Source: Emiliania huxleyi CCMP1516 (Eukaryota > Haptophyta > Isochrysidales > Noelaerhabdaceae). From it: a stretch of DNA of 64,000 nucleotides. This document shows, piece after piece, positions 22,801-32,679 of this stretch (position 1 is the stretch's first letter; each line of letters starts with the position of its first letter). The stretch is taken from contig NW_005200496.1 in NCBI RefSeq assembly GCF_000372725.1, positions 145,682 to 209,681 on the forward strand. Direction: 5' to 3'. The translations under genes and the position numbers were made by a program. The notes beneath the pieces were generated by a model, which did not search any database, was not told the DNA's origin, and was given only the letters and a program-made list of their open reading frames with translations.

Positions 22801-23898
22801 TGCTTTACCCTGGAAGGCACACCTTCGGTTGCGAGGAGGTGAGCTCTCCCCGCCGCGCTGCCTCGTTGCGGATCTGACCTAGTCGTGGCCTCCGCAGGAC
22901 GAAGACGACTTTCATCACGCTCTCGGCGGAGAGGGCATCGACGAGAACCATTGCGAGATTTCCTTCGACCACCTCGATCCTATGCGAGCTATCACATTAA
23001 CACCCAAGGACGGCATCTGTCTGGTCAACGGCAAGAGTGTGGAGAAGCAGACCACGCTCCAGCATAATGACAGGCTTATCTTGGGGTTGTCTCAAGTCTT
23101 CCACGTCTTCGACCCGCAGGTGGCCATGGGCGACGGGAGCCTCGGAGCCAAGGTGATCGACTGGGACATGGCGCAGGAGGAGGTGGCGGCGGGGCTCAAC
23201 GCGATGGTCCACCAACGACGGTCGTGCTCGCGCGCCGCCTCCGTTGAGCCTCACAAGCCCCGCGCTCACGATACAGGTCAGCAAAAAGGCCGCGGCCGTG
23301 ACGAAGCAGATCCAAAACGAGTCGACGCTGCGGCTACAGCTCGAGAAGGTGAAGCGGAACAAGGCAACGAAGAGGGTGCGGCCTTGCACCCTCGACTTGC
23401 ACGCGCAGCTAGACCATGCGCCAACCCATCAGAGATGCTGTCCTCGTTACTGCAGATGGAGCAGCTCGAGACCCAGCTCAAGTCGATAGACAAGAAGGGA
23501 GACAAGTCCGAAGAAGTGAAGCGAGCGGTAGAGCGAGCGCAAAAGGTGCTCCGATCCCGTAGTGAGTGGAGTTGGGAAGGGACTGCTTCGTTCCGCACGC
23601 GGCAGTCCGTATCGTAGGCAGAGGAGGAGCTGCAAGTTGCGCTGGCAACGGTGCAGAGCGTCACCAGGGAGCGCGACGAGGTGCGACTCGCGACGGCGGA
23701 GCGAGCGAGAGCATCAACGCGGGGAGGCGAGACGCAGCCGTGGCTCTCTAGGCGCTCAAACGGCTGGACGAGTATGCTACCCTTAAGGCGCAGAACCTCA
23801 AGGCGCGACTCAAGCGCGATGGCGAGACCGGCGGCGGCGGCGGCAGGGATAGAGGCAATGGGGACAGTAAAAAAAGCGAGACGTGCATGTTGCAGTAG
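19811..23898 (+). CDS. Kinesin-3-type motor protein with FHA domain (about 1064 aa)
   Basis: Model: 19811-19903, 20024-20157, 20256-20354, 20457-20529, 20651-20710, 20779-20968, 21040-22838, 22898-23206, 23277-23375, 23456-23558, 23622-23710, 23752-23898; every phase agrees. The motor starts [16 protein letters not shown]. The P-loop YGQTGAGKS (about residues 110-118) forms across the exon 3/4 junction. Switch I NATSSRAH is near residue 222 and switch [13 protein letters not shown] near 255. The neck begins at about 371 ([16 protein letters not shown]), followed by a long helical segment. An FHA domain (about 790-900) has [36 protein letters not shown] coiled-coil tail ends [10 protein letters not shown]. 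Motor-stalk-FHA is the kinesin-3 order; the PH domain of cargo-transporting members is absent. Plus-end microtubule or flagellar transport is inferred. Introns 1, 4 and 11 have GC donors. Confidence 0.93.
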
Positions 23899-24104
23899 TC
23901 CGCGGAGAAAGGCGGATGACTCTCTTTCTGTTACTTTCCGCAGACGTGCGAGTCGACAGGAGAAAGGATGTACTCTTAGCCTTTACAGAAATTACACACG
24001 CAGGACGCTCGGATAGCATGATTCAACCCACATGATGCATGAGCATGTGCCCCGAGAACGGCGACGTATATGGCGGGGGACAATCTCTATACCGTATCTG
24101 GGAG

Positions 24105-24310
24105 ATAAATAAAGAAATAAAAACGGACACCTCTCTACTGTGAGATGGGAGTGGATAAATAAATAAATAAAAACGGACACCTCTCTACTGTGAGATGGGT
24201 AAAAAGGAACAGGCCCCCGCCCTTGCGATCTTTGTGCAGGGTTCTTTTTGTGGGTGTGGTCGGCGACTAGCCGGGGTCGTCCTCCCGATGGGGGGCTAGC
24301 ACTAGCCTAT
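24105..24310. repeat. Dispersed repeat, third copy
   Basis: TAAATAAATAAATAAAAACGG followed by ACACCTCTCTACTGTGAGAT appears twice in tandem (about 24105-24145 and 24155-24200). It continues into GGAACAGGCCCCCGCCCTTG and GTGGTCGGCGACTAGCCGGG. It matches 1883-1965 directly and 2335-2495 inverted. It lies between the kinesin and the thioesterase. Confidence 0.8.
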
Positions 24311-24463
24311 ATGGAGTGGAGAGAGAGTGTCGCGTGTCGGTTTTTGTTTTCCTTCTTGGACGCAGTCGCTTGAGGTTACGAAGCGTTGCACCAATAGAGG
24401 CAAATACTCACACAGCAGAGAACGAGCGAAAGTGCGCTCTCTATATCGCATGACTGTAATACT

Positions 24464-25465
24464 TCAGCCCGGTCCGCGCGGGATCACAAACAAGCAGTCG
24501 CCGTCGGCGAGCAGCGTCCCGGTGGCGTCGTGCATTGTCCCCTTCAGGAAGCGCTTCCGCCCCTCGACGCGGTCGAGAGCGCACAACAGCTCCACAGTGG
24601 TACCTGGCGCACAAAGCGGCCCAGGAGTGCGGGAGAGGGGGGGGGGGGGGAAGAGGACGGCGGCGCGAAATCGACGGGCGCGCGAGGGTGTGTGCTGGCC
24701 TAGCCGGGAAGAGATTTCACTGCGAGTCGGCCTTAGCAGGCGCACCGGCATAGACGGGCGCGCGGTAGTTGATGTGGAGGAAGGCCGTGAAGCCAAACTG
24801 GCTGGTGCTCGACACCTGCTGCCCCGGCGGGCCCTCCGCTGCCGGCGGTGAGTTGCTGCCCCTGCGCATGAGCGCCTACGTGGCGAACGAGAAGAGTCAG
24901 AGGCAATGAAGCGTATGTGGTTCTCTCTCTAGGTGAGGCGCCGGCTAACGAGAAGAGTCAGAGGCAATGAAGCGTATGTGGTTCTCTCTAGTTGAGGCGC
25001 CGGCTTTGCGGGCCCGTGCAGCGCCGCCGCGAGAGCGCCGCGCTCCTTGAGCAGGCCGATCGCGTTGGCCCACCCAAAGGTGTTGTCGAAAAGGAGCGCC
25101 GTCACACCGCCGTGGACGATGCCGGGGTGGCCGTCCAGGCCGCTGCCCAGTGAGGCGATGCCGGCGACTGCAGTCCCGTCCCGCTTCGCATAGAGCTGGT
25201 AGAGGCGGATGCTGTTGGTCCGGGCGCCGAGCGTGTCAAAGATGACGCTGCCGTCCAGGCTGTCCACATCCATGCCGGCACCACTCAACAACTTGGTGGT
25301 GCAGTTGACCCACTCCGGGTCCCGCTCAAACTTTGAGACGAGCGATTCCGCCTCGAGCGACGGCGCGGGCTGCGCAAACCAGTCGGAGAGCGGCATGGAG
25401 TAGGCAGCAGCACCGCCTGCTGAGACGGCGGCGCCGAGCCGGGCCGCAGCGGCGACTCGGCGCAT
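24464..25465 (-). CDS. PaaI/THEM4-type hotdog-fold thioesterase (221 aa)
   Basis: Model: exons 25465-25010, 24815-24746, 24603-24464. The core GLDGHPGIVHGGVTALLFDN and then FGWANAIG is the hotdog signature: the HGG loop with the Asp of the following helix forms the acyl-CoA thioesterase site. Exon 2 gives FGFTAFLHINYRAPVYAG, and the exon 2/3 junction gives AGTTVELLCALDRVEGRK and then GTMHDATGTLLADGDCLFV, the last strands. The N-terminus MRRVAAAARLGAAVSAGG is basic and Ala-rich, compatible with an organelle transit peptide; THEM4/5-type enzymes are mitochondrial. Substrate is inferred as an acyl-CoA. Intron 1 has a GC donor and carries a 60-bp tandem duplication that begins next to the exon. 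Confidence 0.85.
24886..25005. repeat. 60-bp tandem duplication at an exon/intron border
   Basis: AACGAGAAGAGTCAGAGGCA at 24886 recurs at 24947. Both copies end in GAGGCGCCGGCT (24946 and 25005). It lies in intron 1 of the thioesterase gene, directly next to the splice donor at 25009. Confidence 0.85.
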
Positions 25466-25477
25466 TTCTTTGCACCG

Positions 25478-25581
25478 CCTCCGGGGTGTTGGGGCGACGA
25501 CGACTCGGGGCGGTCGGAAGGCTGGGACGCCTCCGGGGTGTTGGGGCGACGACGACTCGGGGCCGTCGGAAGGCTGGCGTC
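25478..25581. repeat. 52-bp tandem duplication upstream of the thioesterase
   Basis: CCTCCGGGGTGTTGGGGCGA plus ACGACTCGGGG and TCGGAAGGCTGG occur twice in direct tandem, ending about 15 bp upstream of the thioesterase ATG (minus strand). It may be 5'UTR or promoter. Confidence 0.75.
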
Positions 25582-26640
25582 CCGCTCTCTGGCAAAAGAA
25601 ATCAGTGCTACTGGCAACAAAGAAACGGCGGACGCTTTCTTTTTTGGGATGTCCGTTTTATTTATTTCAATTTAAACAAAACAACTCTCAAGTTGGCAAC
25701 AAGAAACCCTCTGCTGCTCCCGCTCCAGTGATCCAAAACCCATCCCTTCTTGGCCTGTCTGTTTTCTTTCCTTCCTTCTTTCTTATCCGCTTTCTTTGTC
25801 TTCGTTAAGTTTGGCCTCGGGCTGGCTCGCGTCGGCTGGCCTCGCAACAGTAGGGGGAGGGCTCCCAGGGCTTCGAGGTTTTTCAGCTGTTTTTATCGTG
25901 CGCTGCTCACTCACTATACACTGAGTGGAGAGAGAGTACACCACACACACAAACACTACTCCCCAACACGCGGCTAGCCAGGCCTGCCTGCTACACGATG
26001 GCGACGTTCTCACTCAGGGTTCTGTCTGCGTGCTATTGCTGCCTCCCGCTTGGAGTCGGCAGTAAAGCAAGTGGGTGGAAGCGGGGGCGACAGGGACGGC
26101 GGCGGCGGCATCAGGGTCGGCGATGCCGAGGTGTGTGCCCATGTTTGTGCGTGGGGGGCGTTGCACGCCGCGGATCAGGCCGGGCGGTGGGGAGGAATCG
26201 GAAGGCGACGGCGGCGGCAGGGACAGGGGCAGTAGCGGCGTGCGCGCGGGAGTGGCCGGCAGCGTGGCGGCAGCACTGGCGGTTGCTGGCTCGGCGGGCT
26301 TCAAAGGCCGGCGCTCCTTGCGGGCGCACCGGTGGGCACTGCGGCGGCACCCTTCCGCCACACCTTTGTGGCACCCCCCCCTCTCTTGGGGCAAGTCTTG
26401 GCGCTTTCTTAAGCGCCTGAGCTCCTCCCGAGGCTGAACTCCTCCCTGCATCTCTGCAGAATACTGTATGTCCCTTGTTTGTAACGTCTTTGATCCAAAT
26501 CTTTACTGCGAAGATTATGGACCGCCACACATTTGTCAATTCACTTTTCAGCTCTTTATCGTCACACGTTTCATGGTACATAGAAGGAGCAAAATATGCA
26601 CTGTAATGTGTAAAGTGCTCCAACAAGGCGCGGCAAAGCG
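25582..26640. other. Intergenic stretch, no supported gene
   Basis: It holds T-rich tracts (25640-25690, 25750-25800) and a region of GGC/GCG triplets (26080-26300) that opens frames in all phases, without domains. The part just below 26640 follows the stop of the minus-strand hydrolase and is probably its 3' flank. Confidence 0.4.
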
Positions 26641-29054
26641 TCACACAACCCCTACCTTCCGGATCGACGGCGGCCGCGCCTCCCGGCCCGGCTCGCCCTG
26701 CTCCCTGCCGTCTCTGCGCGGCTTCCGCTCTCCTGCGGCGGCGGGCGGCCGGGGGCCGAGCGCCGTGGGCACCACCACGCCGCGCAGCTCCGCCGTGCCC
26801 GCCTCGCTGTTCGCCGCCTCGGCGGCGGCCAGCTCGCGCGCCGCGTCGAGGAAGTCGAGGCTGACGCGCGTGTGGAAGGATTTGCGCCCGAGCGGCCCCT
26901 CGTTGAAAGCGACGTGCGAGCCCGACTTGGTGATGAGGAGGAGGGCGCCTGTCCACGGCCGCGCGCGTGAAGAGACGCTGTTCACGGCCCAACCAACATG
27001 ATCCGCGAACACGCCGGGCTGGTCGCGGACGATCACCTACAGGCTGTGTCGTGGACGCGTCGCGGACGTCGCATGGTCCCACCGGCCACTCGCGGCCTCT
27101 CGCATCCGGGCGGGCGAGCGACGCGGGGCACACAAAGTCGTCCTCAGCGTTGAGCACTAGCACCTGCTCACGCCTCATCCCGTGAAGAGACTGCGGTTCG
27201 CAGCGTCGCCCGGCGAACTGAGCGGCGACACCGGCACGCTCACATTCCGCCGCACCGCCATCGGGTCGTGCGCAGCAAAGTACTCGTCGCCCGTCGCGCC
27301 GCGCCGCCGCATCGCGAAGGGCGCCTGCTCCACGCACCACGCTGTGAAGAGGGGCCGCCCAGGGCTCAGCCCGTCTCTCGACGTTCTCTCTCTCTCTCCG
27401 CCTCCTCTCTCCCCCTCCTCTCTCCGCCTCCTCTCGATGACTCTCGGCCTCCCCCCGGGCTGGCCCTCACGTGCGCGGCGAGCAGATCGGACAACGACTG
27501 CGCGGCGAGGCAAGCATCGACCGCCGCAGAGTCATACGCGCGGAGCAGCCGCTCGTTCCGCCGGACGAATCGGCTCCGGATCTGGGCGAGCATCGCTCGC
27601 TCGGCGGCGGGCTGCGCCTGTCCACGGCCGGGCGCGTGAAGCGACGCGGCGCGCGGCCGCACGCCTCGCTCGGCGGCGGGGAGCGCCTCGCTCATCGCGC
27701 CAAAGGCGCTGCCCACGTCCCACGCCTGATAAACATCATGCCTGTGTGCGGCGGTCCCGTCCGGTCGCGTGGCCGCAGCCCTGTCACGGCACGCGAGGAG
27801 GCAGGCGGGGGCGGGCGGGGGCGGGCTGCAGGCTGGGCTCGCTGCTGCTCACCGCAGGCGGGGGCAGGCTGGGCTCCAGGGGGCGGGCGGGGCTCGCTGC
27901 TGCTCACCGGGCATATCGCACACGCGGCGCCGACGGGCGTAGCGGAGCCGGCGGCGCCGAGGTAAGAGATGAGGAGGCCCGAGCCGGCAGAGACGCCGAC
28001 CTAGGAAGGCTCAGGACGCTGGTGGGCACCGGAGAGTAGAGGCGGGGGGTGGGGCGAGCAGAGGGGGGGTTGGCAGAGAGGGGGGGAGGGGGAGAGAGAG
28101 AGCGAGAGGGGGGGGGAGAGAGAGAGAGAGAAAGAGAGAGAGGCGGCACCATTCCGAGGAAGGAGGCGCGGGGGTGCGCCCGCCGCACCGCCTCCAGCTG
28201 GAGCTGCACGTCACTGACGTCGCCTACAGCCCCGGCCAACGCCTCGACCTCACGCCTCCCCCCCTCCAGCCCAGCCCGCCCTCGCCGCCGCCGCCGAGCA
28301 AGTTGAAGGTCGGCGAGGTGAGCCTGGAGGAGGGGTCGTGCCCGCGGCGCACAAAGGTGCACGCCCGCCAGCCGCGGGACGAGGCGTACGCCTTTGCGGG
28401 ACAGTGTTCCGGGACGCGTCATGGACGTGTCCTGCTGTCCGTCCGCGCGCGACGCCGCCCGCCATCAGCCAGCGGGTCTGCGCCGCCGTGCCCGTGATGG
28501 TGTGGAGGAAGATGACGATCGGCGCCTGCCGTCGAAGCGCGGCGGAGAAAGTGCGGCCGAGGTGCCAGCCGAGATCTGACTGCAGGAGTGTTGTCGGCGC
28601 CTCGGGCGGTAGCGTGACGCCGACCTCGTCCTTTGTCCACTCCACGCCCAGGTCCGGCTCCGACGGCACCGCTGTCGTGCGGCCAGTGAGCGGCGGCTCG
28701 ACGTTCCGCCTCAGCGCGGCGAGGCGCGAGCGGAGCGTCGCAAGCACAAAGTTGGCCTTTGCGCTGCGCGCCCACGGCGTCGGCTGGTAGGTTGGCCGCT
28801 CGAGCGCCGGCGCCGCGGCAATGATCTTGTCAAGCCGGCGTGCGAGAGGAGAGGCATCATCCTTCCGCCTGAGGAGGCTCGGAAGCGTCTAGAGAGGCGG
28901 CACGATGCGCGGATATGGAGCCGCACAGGGAAGAGGAAGGCGTGGGGCGGAGCGCTTACCAGTAGGCTCGCACCCGCTCGATCCTGTTGTTCCCTCGATG
29001 CGCTCGTAGCGTAGTGGGGATGGTCAGCGCATGGCTCAACGCCAGCAGCAGCAT
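26641..29054 (-). CDS. EMB8/ABHD1-3/YheT-type alpha/beta hydrolase (about 512 aa)
   Basis: Model: 29054-28960, 28877-28454, 28391-28295, 28223-28150, 28000-27908, 27725-27665, 27595-27471, 27324-27232, 27163-27083, 27036-26641, phases consistent. MLLLALSHALTIP is a hydrophobic start. Family marks appear in order: PTYQPTPWARSAKANF, PIVIFLHTITGTAAQTRW, SRGWRACTFVRRGHD, the nucleophile elbow VGVSAGSGLLISYLG, FVRRNERLLRAYD, DEYFAAHDPMAVRRNVSVP, the acid loop LVLNAEDDFVCP, and SGSHVAFNEG with the catalytic His. Ser, Asp and His are thus all present. Relatives act on phospholipids or acylglycerols; the substrate here is unknown. A 45-nt in-frame part of the last exon (26949-26993) is probably a further intron, giving DHVGALLLITKSGSHV and 497 aa. 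Introns 3 and 6 have GC donors. Confidence 0.85.
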
Positions 29055-29055
29055 C

Positions 29056-29600
29056 AACGATAAACGTCCGAGCCGTGTCGCCAACGGCAAGCGTCCGAGC
29101 CGTCGCAAACGTGGGCTTTGTGGCCGAAGCTTGTCGCGCCTTGAAAAACAAAAAAAAGGTGCTGGTTGCATCCAAACTGTCACTCCCTTTTCTCCCGGCC
29201 GGGGTGGGGCGCGCGCGGGGGCGGCGGGTGTGCGGGATGTCTGTGGGCCCGAGAGCGATATGCCATGTCTGCCTTGCTTTCTTTCCTCGTAACATCGAAG
29301 GCTCTCAAAAAAAAAGCAGGGTTCCTAGACCACGCCTCACTTTTCACAGGCCCTGCCATGAGCCGCCCTCCTACCCGCCATGCCCCCGTGGCCACAGGGC
29401 CAGTCCGCTCCAGACTGGCCTGTTGAGGACGACGGCGATGTCAGGATAGAGTGCCCGCCGCTGACCTCGTGGCTCGTGCGGATGTGTGCGGTGACGTCAA
29501 TACTGATCTAACCCTGAAATGCCTTGTTCATTGCCGACCCGAAGCGCCATCCGTGAAGGTCCTGCTCTCGCCTGAAGCTAGCTGCTTCCCCGCGCCCATT
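29056..29600. other. Intergenic stretch between hydrolase and FKBP genes
   Basis: No gene is seen. It contains an A8 run at about 29309 and GCGCGCGGGGGCGG near 29210. The part adjacent to 29054 should hold the promoter of the minus-strand hydrolase. Confidence 0.4.
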
Positions 29601-29601
29601 C

Positions 29602-29997
29602 TCACTGCACGGCGCACAGCTGAATGCCGAACGCCTCGCACGTGCTGACTGACGAGTTGCCTGGGATGGCGTCGTTGCCGATCGCGACCAGCTCAACATC
29701 AAATTCAAGATCGGCGTTGGGCGGGATTGGTCCAGCGCCCTCCCTCCCGTAGCCGTAGTCTGAGGTGACGTGAAGCGTCGATGCCTCGCCGAGCTTCATC
29801 TCGGAGATACCTTCGTCCCAGCCTTTGATGACTGAACCGATGCCGATTACAAACGTGAGTGGCTTGCCGCGGTCACGGGACGAGTCAAACTCATGGCCGC
29901 TGTCCTTCAGGCGGCCGGTGTAGTGAGCCTTGACAACCTCGCCTGCGTTCGGGGTGCGTCCAGCGCCTTCGCGGACGACGGTGCGTGTCACGCCCAT
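29602..29997 (-). CDS. FKBP12-type peptidyl-prolyl cis-trans isomerase (131 aa)
   Basis: A single open exon. From ATG at 29997 it reads MGVTRTVVREGAGRTP, then VVKAHYTGRL, FDSSRDRGKPLTF, VIKGWDEGISEMKLGE, LHVTSDYGYGREGAG and IPPNADLEFDVELVAI. These are the FKBP landmarks, with Tyr, Phe/Asp, Val-Ile, Trp and the SDYGYG loop that line the active pocket. It catalyses proline isomerisation and would bind FK506-like ligands. No signal peptide is seen, so it is probably cytosolic. About 20 residues (ending CEAFGIQLCAVQ) extend past the usual FKBP12 end; a short 3' intron could explain them. The longer frame to 30018 has no upstream ATG. Confidence 0.93.
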   Translation of the reverse strand: MGVTRTVVREGAGRTPNAGEVVKAHYTGRLKDSGHEFDSSRDRGKPLTFVIGIGSVIKGWDEGISEMKLGEASTLHVTSDYGYGREGAGPIPPNADLEFDVELVAIGNDAIPGNSSVSTCEAFGIQLCAVQ

Positions 29998-30306
29998 AGC
30001 TGTTTGCTCACCACGCAATCCTTGCAGCCCAGGCCTTGCTCACCTCGCCGCCTGGGACGCCTGCCTTTTGCTCGCGCACGAGCCCTCTCAGGGTTCGGGC
30101 TCCTGCGGGGGGTCGGTCGTCTATATTTCGCTCCGCTGCGGGGGATACTTAGGGAAGAAGGCCGTTTTCCGCGAGTCAGTGGGCGCAGACAGACCCCCTA
30201 TTCGGCTAGTGGGAGCACCCAGGCCCACTCACCGCAAATAGAGAAAACGGGCAGGGCGGGAGCTCGTTACTTATACGTTATTATACTCACGCGGGAAAAA
30301 AGTCAG
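29998..30306. other. Intergenic stretch between FKBP and the ShKT gene
   Basis: No gene. At 30178-30215 CAGACAGACCCCCTATTCGG resembles one terminal part of the TIR element at 1334-1571, suggesting an old fragment. Confidence 0.4.
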
Positions 30307-31180
30307 TCACAGCTCGTCCTTCCCGCCACCAGCATCGCCGCCATCGCCACAGTACCCGCAGGACCGCCGGCAACTTGTCCGCATCATCGGCGCAGTAGCA
30401 CATGCGCGCGGCGAGCTCCCGATGATGGCAGTGCAGGTCGACACTTGATCCTCACATTGACCAGCGGATGCAAAATTGGCCGTCGCTTTGGCCCTCTGCT
30501 GCCGTGTCGGTGCCTCCACACGCGGCGCCTCCGCTGTGTCTGCGCACAGGCCGCAGCTTCTGGCACACAGCTTCTCCGCCATCGGCGAGCTGCACGCGGC
30601 CGGATGGCTGTTTGTCCACCGAGCGCAATCCTCAAACGAGTCCATGCAGCTCGCCGGGCGAGGATGCGAGGAGAGCGGGCCCGACTGACCAGGGCTGGGG
30701 CGCTGGGCGGACCCGCAGCCGCAAGAGCGTCCGCACTCGCTCTCCATGTAGGCCGCGTTTCTCTCGCACTCGCCGGTCGCCGCCCACGCCTCGCACTGCT
30801 CTCGCCTGTCGATGCAGCTGGTAGTGATGCCTTCCGACGCCCTCCCCCGCGCCGCCCTCCCCACCGACGCGCCGCCGACCGCCGCGGCCCTGTGCTCAGA
30901 GGCAGCTGCTGCGGCGCAAACGTCGCACGACAGGCGGCACTCCCTCCGCATGAAAGCGGTGTTTCGCTCGCATTCGCCCGCCGCGGCCCACGCCTCGCAC
31001 GAAGAGTCCTCGTCGAGGCAGCTCGGCGCAGCAATCTCGAGCGGGCCGCCTTCGAGCACGCGCCAGATAGCGAGGCTCGCATTTTCAGACACACCGGGCC
31101 CCTTCCGCGCAAGCCGCTCGGCCTGCGGAATGAGCGGCAACAACGGCGGCGATGAGAGCGACCCATACGGCCGTGTCCAT
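30307..31180 (-). CDS. Four-module ShKT protein with signal peptide and C-terminal KDEL
   Basis: Four six-cysteine modules follow one another: CLDEDSSCEAW...CRLSCDVC, CIDRREQCEAW...CGRSCGC, CMDSFEDCARW...CARSCGLC and CEDQVSTCTAI...CRRSCGYC. They match the ShKT pattern, a small disulfide-rich domain common in non-toxic extracellular and ER proteins (for example next to prolyl 4-hydroxylase domains). The C-terminus is GGGKDEL followed by TGA, an ER retention signal. An ATG at 31180 gives MDTAVWVALIAAVVAAHSAG, a typical signal peptide, but one frame away from the ShKT frame. A small intron or an indel between about 31080 and 31120 must join them. No enzymatic domain is present. An ER-resident binding or folding role is inferred. 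Confidence 0.75.
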
Positions 31181-31530
31181 GGTGGGCGCTTGCCTGAAGT
31201 GTGTGCGAGAGGAAGACGTAGCGAGCGGCTCGGCCGTGAGCGGGAAGTGTCAGCACCTGTTGGAGCGGCCATGAGTTAGTGAGTGGGCTCGGCGGTGGGC
31301 AGCGGGCGGCGGGCGGGCGGGAGTGGCGACGACCTCTTGGACGGAGGATCCGTGGACCCAGTTGACACGGACCGGCTCCGAGAGAGAGTTGTGGAACGTA
31401 ACTTCGATCTGTGGTCCGGACGATCAAAGTCAGCGCTCAGCCAGGTCGCAGCGATAGATGAGCGGTGAACAATAGGTGAAGGGAGGGCAGGGAAGTAAGG
31501 AGGGACGTGTGAGGCGCTCGAGGCGTCATC

Positions 31531-32640
31531 TCAGTGGGTCAGACGCCACCTGCAGCTGCTGCCACACCCAGGCTTGGAAGGAGGCGGAGGTTGGAACCGC
31601 GGTGAGTGGCTCGAGGAGCCGCGCCGGAGCGCCTGCAGGAGACGCCGGGAGAGGACATGAGGTGTATCCGAGGCAGAAGCCACGGCAGTGACAGATTGCC
31701 CCAGTTGGTGGACGGCGATGGTGGCCGCAGCCTTCTCTAGAAGCGCACCGAGTACCTCGCCAGCCCTCTGGTGGACGAACAGTGGGCAGGCGGGCAGGTA
31801 CAGGGAGCCGGCCCGCCGAATGAGCAGCGGCTGCAAGCGCGAGCGGAAGGGGAAGAGTGGTGATTGCAGCCCGCCGAGCGACGCCGAGCCATTGGCCGGC
31901 GCGAGGTTCGGTGCGACATCGTATTTTGCCGCGACCAGGAGATCTTCCCACCAAACACCGTGCCAATCCTGTGTTTGGTGCGCAAAGGGGTAGGGAAAGC
32001 CGACGGACGTCTCATCGAGGAGCCGTGCGCTGCACGAGGCATCTCGCGAGTCGTAGAAGGCGAGTAGGACGTGCTTGGAGAGGGCGCTTTCGCTTCGAGA
32101 GGTGCCAGCGGGCGATGACCCCGCAAACTCGATCAGATCTGCGGCTGACCTAGCCTCGTGAAGCCGCCGCCGCGCAAGCGCGTGCGGGCTCTCCTGCCAC
32201 GTGCTTGCCTCGGCTGACGCGTGCGACCGAGGCGTTTGGGGTGGACGGGAAGGCGGCCGGGGTGGTGGCTGCGGCGGCGGCCGGGGCGGCGGCCGGGGCG
32301 GTGGCTTCGGCGGTGGCCGTGGCGGCGGCCTGGATGGGTGTGAGCGAGCCGTCTCCGCAGCAAGATTCGCGGCTTGCACGCGGGGCGCACTCCGCGTGCG
32401 ATCGTATTCTGACCGCTGCTCCTTGTCCACCAGAACTGCGTACGCAGCTGCCACGGCCTTGAACCTTGTTGCGGCTGCCTCGCGCGCATTGCCTTTGACG
32501 CGGTCAGGGTGGAGACTCTTCGCTTGCTTGTAGTAAGCCTCTCGAATCTGTGCAGTGCTCACTCCGGCTCCCACACCGAGGATGTCGTAGTACGTCTCGG
32601 AACCGCGCGCGCAGCAGAGGCCGATGAAGGCGAGGACCAT
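31531..32640 (-). CDS. Secretory-pathway J-domain (DnaJ-like) protein (369 aa)
   Basis: ATG at 32640 gives MVLAFIGLCCARGS, a short hydrophobic leader. The J domain follows at once: ETYYDILGVGAGVSTAQIRE, YYKQAKSLHPDRVKGN with HPD at residues 44-46, and YAVLVDKEQRSEYDRT. It should stimulate an Hsp70, in the ER if the leader is a signal peptide. A Pro-rich linker (RPPPRPPPKPPPRPP type, about residues 95-125) leads to a C-terminal domain of about 230 aa with FYDSRDASCSARLLDE and DWHGVWWEDLLVAAKYDVAP. This suggests a thioredoxin-like or glycosidase-like fold but is not assigned. One exon. The frame also runs upstream through a satellite, which is not coding. Confidence 0.8.
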   Translation of the reverse strand: MVLAFIGLCCARGSETYYDILGVGAGVSTAQIREAYYKQAKSLHPDRVKGNAREAAATRFKAVAAAYAVLVDKEQRSEYDRTRSAPRVQAANLAAETARSHPSRPPPRPPPKPPPRPPPRPPPQPPPRPPSRPPQTPRSHASAEASTWQESPHALARRRLHEARSAADLIEFAGSSPAGTSRSESALSKHVLLAFYDSRDASCSARLLDETSVGFPYPFAHQTQDWHGVWWEDLLVAAKYDVAPNLAPANGSASLGGLQSPLFPFRSRLQPLLIRRAGSLYLPACPLFVHQRAGEVLGALLEKAAATIAVHQLGQSVTAVASASDTPHVLSRRLLQALRRGSSSHSPRFQPPPPSKPGCGSSCRWRLTH

Positions 32641-32679
32641 AGCACCAACGGCGTCGGCTCGTTCTGTCGTTTCGTTGAG

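Noticed and set aside
26111..27340. 409-aa open frame on the minus strand
   Set aside because: Only a short piece (about 27083-27163) belongs to the hydrolase; the rest is intron, other-frame shadow and triplet repeat.
30307..31180. ShKT array as a venom-type toxin
   Set aside because: The KDEL end indicates ER retention, and ShKT modules are common in non-toxic proteins; channel-blocking function cannot be inferred.
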